The notes: generated by a model from the letters alone, not told the origin. Positions 1-6,432 are shown, counted from the first letter of the stretch. The stretch: DNA of 9,739 nt from Promethearchaeum sp. (GCA_030611625.1 JAUWPK010000104.1:1-9739), one strand, 5' to 3'. Translations and numbers: made by a program.

Positions 1-99
1 GTTGTAGATGGTAAAATTTTATCTTCTAAACTACAAGAATTAATGAGTCCTTATCTTAACAATAAAAAATCTACGAAAAATAAAAAAGGAGGCAAATAA
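1..99 (+). CDS. gatE: GatE, glutamyl-tRNA(Gln) amidotransferase subunit E (C-terminal end only)
   Basis: Frame 1 is open from the left edge to a TAA at 97-99 and gives 32 residues, starting VVDGKILSSKLQELM and ending in a Lys/Gly-rich tail. The 'VDGK-hydrophobic-hydrophobic-S-x-x-L' pattern is the end of the YqeY-like tail domain that closes GatB and GatE proteins; this domain contacts the tRNA. GatE is the kinase/transamidase subunit that activates Glu on tRNA(Gln) and uses ammonia released by GatD. The gene directly downstream is gatD, two bases after this stop, which is the expected partner and supports the call. The poly-Lys tail overlaps the gatD ribosome binding site. Only the tail is visible, so the identification depends on this short motif plus the neighbour. 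Confidence 0.75.
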   Translation, partial: VVDGKILSSKLQELMSPYLNNKKSTKNKKGGK

Positions 100-101
100 T
101 T

Positions 102-1484
102 ATGAGCAATTCCACGAATAATGAGTTTGAAGGATATAAACCGAAATCTATTAAAATTTTGAAGAAATTTGGAGCAAAAACATGGAGTAAAATTCGGATT
201 AAAACCGAAAAAATTTCATCAGAGGGGATTATATTACCAAGAAATCAATTTGCTCCCGATGGATTCGTTGAAATTAAGCTTAAAAACGGATATAATATTG
301 GAATTCAATTGGATTCGACTACAGAAATTGAAGTTTTAAGCCAAGAGCCAAAAATGGAAGTTAAATTCGATCCTACAAAAATCAAAAAAAATAAAAAATT
401 ACCCAATATTGCATTATTAGGAACAGGAGGAACAATATCATCAAGATTAGATTATGTGACTGGCGCGGTTATACCAGCTTTTGAACCATCTGAACTTTTT
501 ACAGCAGTTCCTGAATTAGCTGATGTTTGCAATCTTGAAACCGATGTAGTATTCAAAATTTTCTCTGAAAACATGAAACCTAAACTCTGGTTGGAATTAG
601 CAAAAAACGTAGCTAAAAAAGTGAATGCGGGTGCTGATGGTATTATGATTGCACATGGAACTGATACAATTACATATTCTTCGGCGGCATTGTCATTTTT
701 ATTAAGTGATTTAAAAGTTCCAGTAGTTCTTGTAGGTTCACAGAGATCAAGCGACAGGCCATCTTCGGATGCAGCGATGAATTTATTAAATGCAGCTAAT
801 GTAGCAGGAAATGCAGATCTAGCAGAAGTTGTAGTAAGTATGTTAGGATCTTCTGCACATGATTATGGATTTATTCATCGCGGAACAAGAGTTCGAAAAA
901 TGCATTCTTCAACGAGACACGCGTTTCGTTCAATCGATTCATCACCATTAGGTATGGTTCGCGATGGAAATATTAAATTTTTCACAGATGATCTTAAAAG
1001 AAGACCAAAAAATGATGTTGAAACTATTGCTGCAAAAAATATTGAAGAAAAAGTTGGATTAATTTATGGATACCCTGGACTATCATCGGAATTAATTGAT
1101 TTTTATGTAGATAAGGGATATAAGGGTCTTGTTTTAGCAGGTACTGGATTAGGTCATTTCCCTCTCGATACATTTGATTCTCTAAAGCGCGCGGTAGATG
1201 AAGGAATTCCAGTAGTTATGACAGTTCAAACAATCTGGGGTTATACTGGAATGGATGTTTATGAACCTGGAAGAAAAATGCAAGCAATTGGTGTTATTCC
1301 TGGACAAAATATGATACCAGAAGTCGCTTTTGCAAAATTATGTTGGATTTTAGGGAATAATGACGATCCTAAAGAAATTAAAAAATTGATTACAACCAAT
1401 ATTGCTGGTGAAATAACAGCAAGAGAACCAATGAATGGATACCAGATCTTTCAAGGAGTGGAAGACCAGATAAAGCCTTTATAG
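102..1484 (+). CDS. gatD: GatD, glutamyl-tRNA(Gln) amidotransferase subunit D (asparaginase-like)
   Basis: This 460-residue protein has the full GatD architecture: an N-terminal beta-barrel domain of about 95 residues, absent from plain asparaginases, followed by a type I/II L-asparaginase fold. Asparaginase signatures are clear: GTGGTISS at 107-114 (nucleophile Thr111), HGTDT at 185-189 (Thr187, Asp188), VGSQRSSDRPSSDA at 211-224, and RKMHSS at 265-270 with Lys266 as the likely fourth catalytic residue. GatD hydrolyses Gln (or Asn) and passes ammonia to GatE, which amidates Glu-tRNA(Gln) in the archaeal cytoplasm. The start is supported by AGGAGG at 87-92, nine bases upstream, embedded in the gatE tail. 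It sits in an operon with gatE. All catalytic residues are present and the length is normal for the family. A stand-alone asparaginase is less likely because of the N-terminal domain and the gatE neighbour. Confidence 0.96.
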   Translation: MSNSTNNEFEGYKPKSIKILKKFGAKTWSKIRIKTEKISSEGIILPRNQFAPDGFVEIKLKNGYNIGIQLDSTTEIEVLSQEPKMEVKFDPTKIKKNKKLPNIALLGTGGTISSRLDYVTGAVIPAFEPSELFTAVPELADVCNLETDVVFKIFSENMKPKLWLELAKNVAKKVNAGADGIMIAHGTDTITYSSAALSFLLSDLKVPVVLVGSQRSSDRPSSDAAMNLLNAANVAGNADLAEVVVSMLGSSAHDYGFIHRGTRVRKMHSSTRHAFRSIDSSPLGMVRDGNIKFFTDDLKRRPKNDVETIAAKNIEEKVGLIYGYPGLSSELIDFYVDKGYKGLVLAGTGLGHFPLDTFDSLKRAVDEGIPVVMTVQTIWGYTGMDVYEPGRKMQAIGVIPGQNMIPEVAFAKLCWILGNNDDPKEIKKLITTNIAGEITAREPMNGYQIFQGVEDQIKPL

Positions 1485-1486
1485 GA

Positions 1487-1526
1487 TTTATTTTTTAACA
1501 ATTTTCATATTTTTTCCACATTTTCT
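1487..1526 (+). terminator. Oligo-T stretch, likely terminator for gatED
   Basis: Immediately after the gatD stop the plus strand has a run of T-tracts (TTTATTTTTT at 1487-1496, then further tracts up to about 1526). Archaeal RNA polymerase terminates at oligo-T without needing a hairpin. No GC-rich stem is seen. The tracts lie inside the 3' end of the convergent zinc-ribbon gene, where they encode its Lys-rich C-terminus on the other strand, so they may exist for coding reasons. Confidence 0.4.
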
Positions 1527-1760
1527 GCAGACGTAATCATTTTCTTCTAATTTACTTTTTTTCAGGGTTCTTTTATAACCACATCTTGCAGTACAGCTTA
1601 AATAAAACTTGTTTCTTGCGATATCGGTTTTTACAGGTTCAAGTTTAGCTTTTTCCTTTTTAATTGTTGATTTCTTAGTTTTAACTTTCTTGCTTACCTT
1701 TCTTTTAGTTGTTTTCTTCGATATCTTTTTATTTGTTTTTGTAAATCTATCTAATGACAT
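1488..1760 (-). CDS. Small zinc-ribbon protein with lysine-rich N-terminal tail
   Basis: This 90-residue protein has two parts. Residues 6-44 are very rich in Lys with Thr and Ser and look like a disordered nucleic-acid-binding tail. Residues 50-90 form a compact zinc ribbon with Cys56, Cys60, Cys78 and Cys81 (CxxxC and CxxC), with 'CGYKRTLKKSKL' after the first knuckle. A role in binding RNA, DNA or ribosomes is inferred from charge and the ribbon; I do not recognise a named family. The start is well placed: AGGTGAT (1766-1772 on the minus strand) lies five bases upstream of the ATG. It follows the 415-residue beta-helix gene by 17 bases, so it is probably the last gene of that transcript. 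Its stop is three bases from the convergent gatD stop. Base use matches the neighbours. Confidence 0.85.
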   Translation of the reverse strand: MSLDRFTKTNKKISKKTTKRKVSKKVKTKKSTIKKEKAKLEPVKTDIARNKFYLSCTARCGYKRTLKKSKLEENDYVCRKCGKNMKIVKK

Positions 1761-1777
1761 ACATTATCACCTATCTG

Positions 1778-3025
1778 TTAAGATTCAATCTCATCATTTT
1801 GATCTTCTGATTCTTTCTCTTCTTTCTCTTCTTTCTTTTCTTTCTTTATTTTATCTTTTAGTTTATCTACTTGTTCATGATATTTTCTAACTATTTTGAA
1901 ATCTTGGATATGAGCAATTTGGTCTTGAGTTTTTTGTGTCCTTATTTCTTTTTTTTCTACATTGTGCTTATCTTTCTCATCTTTTCTAATTAATAGTTGT
2001 TTAGCTTTTTCTTTTGCAAGATCTGATTGGAATTTCTTTTTATCTGCTTTCATCTCATACCTCTCAGCGCGCAGTTCAGATTTCCTTTGGTACTTATCCC
2101 CTTTAATACGTTTATTCTCGGCTTTTCCAAGGGATTTTAACGCTCCCAAATCTTTTTTAGCACTTTTATGAATTAAATGAATTACTCTTCGTCCTTTGAG
2201 TTCTAAATTATCGGGAAATTCTTCGACTATTTCTTTATATCCCTTAATTTTGGCTCTCTCTTCTGAGGTTAATTCGTCTTCCTCACGGAATTTACTTTCT
2301 CGATATTTTTGAGCTGGACTCCCCATATAGACCCAACCACTTTCCAATTCCTGAGATACCTGGGTAGAAGAAAGAGCACCTAGCAAAACATTATCCTGTA
2401 AAATTGTTCCAGGTGCAACTACGCAATGACCCCCTATTAAACAATTTTTTCCGATAATTACTCTTTTTATTATTAAAAACTCAGTGGTAATCATAGAAGT
2501 CATGATTACAGCCCCTTGCCCGATAGTTGAACCTTTTCCTATCTCCAAGAATTCAGAATCCACCCACGCATCATAAAGTGGCGTTGTAAACTTTACATGG
2601 TTTCCAAACACCTTAAAAGCCAATACATCTACCCAAGGAAAAGGAAAATTATGACATAGCCAAATTGGAAATTTCTTAATAACTGCTCTTTTGATCCAAG
2701 CTCTGTAATCCTTATTTTTAATTGTTTTAGGAAAAACCCCTTCTTTTGGAAAATGAAAAAAATTGACAACCTTTAGAGCTAACCAAGAAAAAAACAGAGC
2801 CGAAAGTATAAACAACATATAAATTACAAACAATATTATTGGAAACGTTATGAAAAATATCCAATTAAATTTCATTATAGAAATTAAGAAATATATTAAG
2901 AAGAAATCTGGTACAAGTGAAAACCAGATTATAAAGATATAAATAATTAAATACCTATTTGCGGTAAGTGTGTTTGTTGTAGTTGGCCCTGCCTTTAAAC
3001 TTGCTGGAATTGTGCTTGACATCAT
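1778..3025 (-). CDS. Membrane-anchored left-handed beta-helix (hexapeptide) acyltransferase-like protein with long charged tail
   Basis: The 415 residues fall into three parts. Residues 24-88 hold two hydrophobic, aromatic membrane spans. After a PFPW motif near 127-130, residues 142-236 form a left-handed beta-helix with hexapeptide-like repeats (IGKGSTIGQGAVI, VIIGKNCLIGGHCVVAPGTIL); His200 sits where beta-helix acyltransferases often carry a catalytic His. The end of the helix is closed by GSPAQKYRE, as in maltose/serine O-acetyltransferase-type proteins. Residues 245-415 are a Lys/Glu-rich, probably coiled-coil cytoplasmic tail, unusual for the family. The layout recalls the membrane-bound terminal domain of some peptide-synthetase proteins. 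Acyl transfer at the membrane is an inference; substrate unknown. The gene starts with ATGATG; AAGGT five bases upstream (3031-3035) supports this. It lies 23 bases after a shorter paralogue, in the same operon. Confidence 0.85.
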   Translation of the reverse strand: MMSSTIPASLKAGPTTTNTLTANRYLIIYIFIIWFSLVPDFFLIYFLISIMKFNWIFFITFPIILFVIYMLFILSALFFSWLALKVVNFFHFPKEGVFPKTIKNKDYRAWIKRAVIKKFPIWLCHNFPFPWVDVLAFKVFGNHVKFTTPLYDAWVDSEFLEIGKGSTIGQGAVIMTSMITTEFLIIKRVIIGKNCLIGGHCVVAPGTILQDNVLLGALSSTQVSQELESGWVYMGSPAQKYRESKFREEDELTSEERAKIKGYKEIVEEFPDNLELKGRRVIHLIHKSAKKDLGALKSLGKAENKRIKGDKYQRKSELRAERYEMKADKKKFQSDLAKEKAKQLLIRKDEKDKHNVEKKEIRTQKTQDQIAHIQDFKIVRKYHEQVDKLKDKIKKEKKEEKEEKESEDQNDEIES

Positions 3026-3048
3026 ATATTACCTTAATTTTTTTTTTA

Positions 3049-3927
3049 TTAGTTTTTTAGATATTTTTTATACTCTTTTTTCTGATTTTTTGTTTGATAA
3101 ACAAGATCTTTCTTCTCTTCTGGAATTTGCATTATTTTTAAATAACGCTTTGTTGATAATCTACCGATTGGTAATCCAAAATATTTAGCAAATCCACTAA
3201 TTTTATGAAATTTGGTTACACCACTCATAGGTAGAAATTCTGTATATGGTTCTAAATATGTTCCAGGGGAAATAGCATTATGAGCACTAATTACCGAATT
3301 ACTACCAATATAAATTTTTTTTAAGGTGATTGCTCCATATTTTCCCTCTACCACATGACTAGTAACACCCGTACCTTGCCCAATATACACATTACTACCT
3401 GTTTCAAAAAATTCCTTACAATAAACATGATCTTCCATTGTTGTTCCTTTTGAAATTTTACATCCCCCTACAAAATTAAGCGCCCAATTGATTAACCAAG
3501 GAAAAGGACTCTTAGCGATTGACCATACTAAAACTCTTAGAATAACACCACGTAAGTGATATGCGTTGACAGCACGAGCTTCTTCTTTTCCTATTCCTTT
3601 TGCAGCTACTAATTCTTTTTTTGGAGACATTGAATTTATTATAGAAATTGCAATTTTACATAAGAGTACTAAGAAGAATAAGCGAAAAATATACAAGAAT
3701 ATTGCTATCAAAGGTGTTAAAACTGAAATTAGAAAATAATGCCATCCAGAGAATAATAAAAGAAAAGAATTAAGAAATATGTGTTTGATGGGAAAAATGC
3801 AAAATTTGTAATAATAATAACCCAAAATTATAGATGGAATCCAAGAATACCCCCAAACAAATAAAATTGCAAGAATATACTTCTCTATTTCAATTTTTGC
3901 ACTTGGAGGAATTCTCGGATCTTTCAT
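3049..3927 (-). CDS. Membrane-anchored left-handed beta-helix (hexapeptide) protein, short paralogue
   Basis: This 292-residue protein is related to the 415-residue product downstream. Two or three hydrophobic spans (about 17-40, 48-80 and 82-98) are followed by the shared PFPW motif (141-144) and a beta-helix region (about 155-245) with IGQG (182-185), IYIGSN (205-210) and SAHNAISPGT (214-223). His216 aligns with His200 of the paralogue. It lacks the long charged tail, ending in a short Lys-rich stretch. The likely role is acyl transfer to, or organisation of, a membrane-linked substrate, but neither donor nor acceptor can be read from the sequence. No good Shine-Dalgarno site precedes the ATG; a T-rich TATA-like element about 20-25 bases upstream would fit a leaderless mRNA. 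The two genes look like a tandem duplication that then diverged. Confidence 0.83.
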   Translation of the reverse strand: MKDPRIPPSAKIEIEKYILAILFVWGYSWIPSIILGYYYYKFCIFPIKHIFLNSFLLLFSGWHYFLISVLTPLIAIFLYIFRLFFLVLLCKIAISIINSMSPKKELVAAKGIGKEEARAVNAYHLRGVILRVLVWSIAKSPFPWLINWALNFVGGCKISKGTTMEDHVYCKEFFETGSNVYIGQGTGVTSHVVEGKYGAITLKKIYIGSNSVISAHNAISPGTYLEPYTEFLPMSGVTKFHKISGFAKYFGLPIGRLSTKRYLKIMQIPEEKKDLVYQTKNQKKEYKKYLKN

Positions 3928-3940
3928 TATCTACACATGC

Positions 3941-3966
3941 TAAAAATAAAAATCATTGTTAATGAT
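3941..3966 (-). terminator. Small hairpin followed by T-tract, terminator of the coiled-coil/polyproline gene
   Basis: Read on the minus strand, just past the stop of the upstream gene, ATCATT-AAC-AATGAT forms a perfect six-base-pair stem with a three-base loop (3952-3966), followed at once by TTTTATTTTTA (3941-3951). This has the shape of a weak intrinsic terminator. The same T-rich block could serve as TATA element for the beta-helix gene starting at 3927. Which role holds cannot be decided from sequence. Confidence 0.4.
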
Positions 3967-3970
3967 CGTT

Positions 3971-4399
3971 TTAATCTGAAACAGCTTTACGCTTGCTAAA
4001 TAGTGTTTTCAACTCATCCATTATTGATCCACGTAAGGATACCGGTCCTGCTGGTGGTCCAGATTTAGGAGGAGGTGCCTTACCAGGAGGTGGTGGCGGT
4101 GATCCAGGAGGCGGTGGTGGTGCCCCAGAACCAGATCCCACTGCGGGAACTGCTAAATTTGCACCTGATGCAGCTGCAACTCTAGATTCAACTTGCACAA
4201 TTCGTCCTTCCATAGCTTTTAAACGACCATCAAGACCTGTGATCTGCCCAGAAAGAAGTGTTAAACTTTGGTCTACCATTTCAGGAATCCGTAAAGTTAT
4301 GGTCATTATCTTTTCAATTACATCTGCTAATCCTTCGACTCTTTCCTTTAAGGGAGCTTCAGAGTAACCTTTCATTACCGAGAAAAATTCGTCAGCCAT
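3971..4399 (-). CDS. BRK1-like coiled-coil protein with formin/WAVE-style polyproline segment (candidate actin/profilin regulator)
   Basis: The 142 residues show four segments. Residues 1-40 are a helical head. Residues 42-74 are an uninterrupted heptad coil with hydrophobic positions V42, L46, L49, I53, L56, L60, M63, I67, V70 and V74. The end, MEGRIVQVESRV, lines up with LERRIEYIEARV of human BRK1 (recalled sequence), a trimeric-coil subunit of the WAVE complex; WASHC3 has a similar coil. Residues 94-118 carry PPPPPGSPPPPPGKAPPP, typical of profilin-binding FH1 or WAVE proline tracts. Residues 120-140 are a basic amphipathic helix (IMDELKTLFSKRK) resembling a short WH2 or formin DAD motif. 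Asgard profilins are known to bind polyproline, so a cytoskeletal scaffold is a reasonable inference. No Shine-Dalgarno site precedes the ATG. GC is higher than in neighbours because of the Pro/Gly codons. Confidence 0.85.
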   Translation of the reverse strand: MADEFFSVMKGYSEAPLKERVEGLADVIEKIMTITLRIPEMVDQSLTLLSGQITGLDGRLKAMEGRIVQVESRVAAASGANLAVPAVGSGSGAPPPPPGSPPPPPGKAPPPKSGPPAGPVSLRGSIMDELKTLFSKRKAVSD

Positions 4400-4402
4400 T
4401 TT

Positions 4403-4482
4403 TGTATCAACATATCCGTTTATGAATTATAGGTATTTCGATTATCCGTTTATGAATTATAGGTAATTCGATTATAAAAAAT
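4403..4482 (-). promoter_or_regulatory. Promoter region of the coiled-coil/polyproline gene
   Basis: On the minus strand there are three TATA-like elements: TTTTTTATAA around 4473-4482 and CCTATAATT in each copy of the 30-bp repeat. The one in the copy nearer the gene is centred about 30 bases from the ATG at 4399, so transcription could start almost at the start codon, giving a leaderless mRNA that fits the missing Shine-Dalgarno site. The T-run near 4477-4482 may also end the Elf1-like transcript. Elements were judged by eye. Confidence 0.4.
4413..4472 (-). repeat. Two tandem copies of a 30-bp unit upstream of the coiled-coil gene
   Basis: Positions 4413-4442 and 4443-4472 are head-to-tail copies of one 30-base unit, differing only at one base (T4436 versus A4466). 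Each copy holds, on the minus strand, a TATAAT-like element. In the second copy GAATTA-TAGG-TAATTC (4454-4469) is a perfect inverted repeat; the single mismatch breaks one pair of it in the first copy. The unit fills nearly the whole space between the Elf1-like gene and the coiled-coil gene. Confidence 0.9.
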
Positions 4483-4487
4483 TTTAT

Positions 4488-5105
4488 TCAAAATTCTAAA
4501 AATCCAGTATCCCCTAAGATTTCTTCGATATTCGCCCTTCGTTTTGGTTTTTCCGCGGCTTTAGCTTCCCCTTCATCATATGGATTATCTTCTGCTTCTT
4601 CGTATATGTTTTCTATTGTTGCATCAACAAAAACACCAGAGTCTAGTTGTTGTCGAACACTTTCTTCATTTTCAACATATTTTGCAGCTGTAGCCCGCCA
4701 CATCTCTGCTTGCTCCAAATCTTGTGGATCTTTATTTTTTTCGTATTCTTCATGCGCTTTTTTGGCATTAATATTTGCATTATCAGCCAAAAACGAGTAG
4801 ACTAGCGTTAATTCAGTATATTGTTTCTTTTCCCACAGTTTTTCCTCACGCGCTGTAAGACGGGCATATTCTTGGTCTTTATAATAAATATCGATGAAGT
4901 CTCCAAACGCGTCCACTGGTTCTGTAAGATCGTTTTTATCAACAAGTTGGGAAACGCTACAATGACCACAGATAACTTCAACTTTCTCTTCTTTCGCATG
5001 TTTCTTCGCTTTTACAGTCTTATGTCCGCATTTCGGGCACGTAAAGACCTTTGGAAGCGATCTAACTCTTCTATAAACTACTTGTTTCCTTTTTCGACGG
5101 CCCAA
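4488..5105 (-). CDS. Elf1-like transcription elongation factor, zinc ribbon with long C-terminal extension
   Basis: The first 75 of 205 residues match the Elf1 family: basic start MGRRKRK, a four-cysteine zinc ribbon (Cys23, Cys26, Cys46, Cys49), then LTEPVDAFGDFIDIYY at 60-75, equivalent to the LSEPVDVYSDWID block of eukaryotic Elf1. Eukaryotic and some archaeal Elf1 proteins bind RNA polymerase and help it through obstacles; a similar role is inferred here. Residues 76-160 are a helical, charged extension (possible TPR-like hairpins, not certain), 163-190 are acidic then basic, and the end is RRANIEEILGDTGFLEF, a possible docking peptide. Most Elf1 proteins are about 80-100 residues, so the extension is unusual. 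The start is TTG: no in-frame ATG or GTG lies between it and the upstream TAG, MGRRK is the conserved family start, and GGAG (5117-5120) lies 11 bases upstream. Confidence 0.85.
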   Translation of the reverse strand: MGRRKRKQVVYRRVRSLPKVFTCPKCGHKTVKAKKHAKEEKVEVICGHCSVSQLVDKNDLTEPVDAFGDFIDIYYKDQEYARLTAREEKLWEKKQYTELTLVYSFLADNANINAKKAHEEYEKNKDPQDLEQAEMWRATAAKYVENEESVRQQLDSGVFVDATIENIYEEAEDNPYDEGEAKAAEKPKRRANIEEILGDTGFLEF

Positions 5106-5280
5106 CCACTTTTCAACTCCATTTAACTATAATAAATTAGAGAATCCAATCCAATAAATTTTATGGAAAGACGACCATAAAGTTTTTTGGGAATCCTACA
5201 TTGAAAGAATTAAGTTTTTGCAATATTATTTTCGCAAATGAGTGATATTTCGCCAAAGATATTAGGAAATTTGATTTAAT
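5106..5280. promoter_or_regulatory. Divergent intergenic region with promoters for the Elf1-like gene and the four-gene operon
   Basis: This 175-base gap separates divergent genes, so it must hold promoters for both. On the minus strand AATTTATTATAG (near 5127-5138) and ATAAAATTTATT (near 5152-5163) are TATA-like. On the plus strand no single TATA box stands out before 5281; AATATTATTTT at 5222-5232 is the best candidate. TTTGC...GCAAA (5217-5221 and 5234-5238) is a short inverted repeat around that candidate and might be an operator, but it is weak. No RNA gene is seen. Confidence 0.4.
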
Positions 5281-6432
5281 ATGGTTGAAGAACATAGCAC
5301 CTTGGATTTAGAATATGATAGAATGTTATTAGAAGATGTATTTGATACACCAAATCTTCGATATGTATCATTATATATGTATATAATTCGGAAAGATTTT
5401 TTCCAAGATTTATTGGATGATGATATTATTGAGCAATTTGAAACAATTACATCACTTGAAGAGCCAACCGGTGAAGATTTGATTAGAATATGCACAGGGG
5501 ACTTTATCAAAGCATTATTTCAATATAATTTAATTACAAATATACGATCATATGAAATGTTCAAGACTAAAGGAAATGATGTAAAAATTCGATTTGCACA
5601 AGGATTAAAACTAACTCACCAAGAAATTTCTGATTCCGAAGAAGAAGTTCATATATTTTTCGACGAGAATTATTTAGAAAGAGTTTTAGCACCTATAATC
5701 CCTGAAATGACACAGACTAGAATAAACGAATCATTGGAAAGATTGAGAGCAATGATGTGTCCGAGATCATCCAAAATCCATGAACTTGTCCATAAATATG
5801 GTGATTATTATGTAATCGATGATGATTTTTTTTATATTATAGAGGAATTTGGTAATCCGTATCAAGCTTTGAGGATTGAATTAATGATTCGTGCAATGTC
5901 AAAGAAATACAAGGAAATCGAGAGCAATATTAATGGAGTATTAAACCAATTTGAGATATCATTAATAAAATCACCAATGATGAAGAAATTGAAGCAAGCT
6001 AAAGAAAAAGGGAAAGATGATTATGTTAAATATCTTGTTGAAAAATCACGTAAAAAGACTCTTCCTCAAAAATTTAGAGTTGAATTTCCCGAAAATGATA
6101 TGCCAGATAATTATATTGAGTGGAAGAAATCTTTAAATCACTTAATTAAACTTAAACTAAATTTTAATAATATTGATCAAAAAATGGATGAATTAAGAGC
6201 GTACTATTCTGGTAAAAATCAAAAAATGACTTATTTAGAATTTATTCAAAAATCTACTTATGATGAAGATGATATTTCAGAGAAAATAAAGAATTTATTA
6301 ATCGATGCTCGAAACTCCTTAAAAGAAGTTAGTGAAAAAATAGATAAATATCCAAAGAAAGAAATGAAATTGCTAAATTTAGATATTGAAAGAATGATTA
6401 TTGAAAAAGGATTGGATGAAGAAGAAGATTAG
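5281..6432 (+). CDS. Acidic, mainly helical protein of unknown function; first gene of a four-gene operon
   Basis: I do not recognise this 383-residue protein. Residues 1-130 are acidic (repeated Asp/Glu clusters near 10-22, 44-62 and 114-130) with a hydrophobic stretch RYVSLYMYII at 27-36. Residues 130-215 contain a helical block with a Cys160 and YYVIDDDFFYIIEEFG near 176-190. Residues 230-262 are strongly basic (MMKKLKQAKEKGKD, SRKKTLPQK), and 285-383 are charged helices, probably coiled coil, ending in EEED. No signal peptide, membrane span or nucleotide-binding motif is seen. The ATG at 5281 has only a weak AGGA site about 14 bases upstream, which suggests a leaderless or weakly initiated first gene. 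Its TAG stop overlaps the Shine-Dalgarno site of the next gene, so the two are almost certainly co-translated. It could be a scaffold, but no function is assigned. Confidence 0.85.
   Translation: MVEEHSTLDLEYDRMLLEDVFDTPNLRYVSLYMYIIRKDFFQDLLDDDIIEQFETITSLEEPTGEDLIRICTGDFIKALFQYNLITNIRSYEMFKTKGNDVKIRFAQGLKLTHQEISDSEEEVHIFFDENYLERVLAPIIPEMTQTRINESLERLRAMMCPRSSKIHELVHKYGDYYVIDDDFFYIIEEFGNPYQALRIELMIRAMSKKYKEIESNINGVLNQFEISLIKSPMMKKLKQAKEKGKDDYVKYLVEKSRKKTLPQKFRVEFPENDMPDNYIEWKKSLNHLIKLKLNFNNIDQKMDELRAYYSGKNQKMTYLEFIQKSTYDEDDISEKIKNLLIDARNSLKEVSEKIDKYPKKEMKLLNLDIERMIIEKGLDEEED

Noticed and set aside
102..1484. Plain L-asparaginase
   Set aside because: The extra N-terminal beta-barrel domain and the gatE end directly upstream fit GatD better.
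1609..1890. Plus-strand hydrophobic frame across the zinc-ribbon and beta-helix tail genes
   Set aside because: Its Leu/Phe richness is simply the complement of Lys/Glu codons of the two minus-strand genes.
3993..4367. Plus-strand open frame rich in Gly (GGGGG blocks) opposite the polyproline gene
   Set aside because: It is the antisense image of the Pro/Gly codons. The minus-strand reading has a perfect heptad coil and coherent domains; the plus-strand product has no recognisable structure.
4413..4472. CRISPR-like repeat
   Set aside because: Only two copies, directly adjacent with no spacer. It is a tandem duplication.
4821..5126. Plus-strand frame of about 100 residues opposite the Elf1-like gene
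   Set aside because: The minus strand has the full zinc ribbon and EPVD block; the plus-strand frame is a hydrophobic, Phe-rich shadow.
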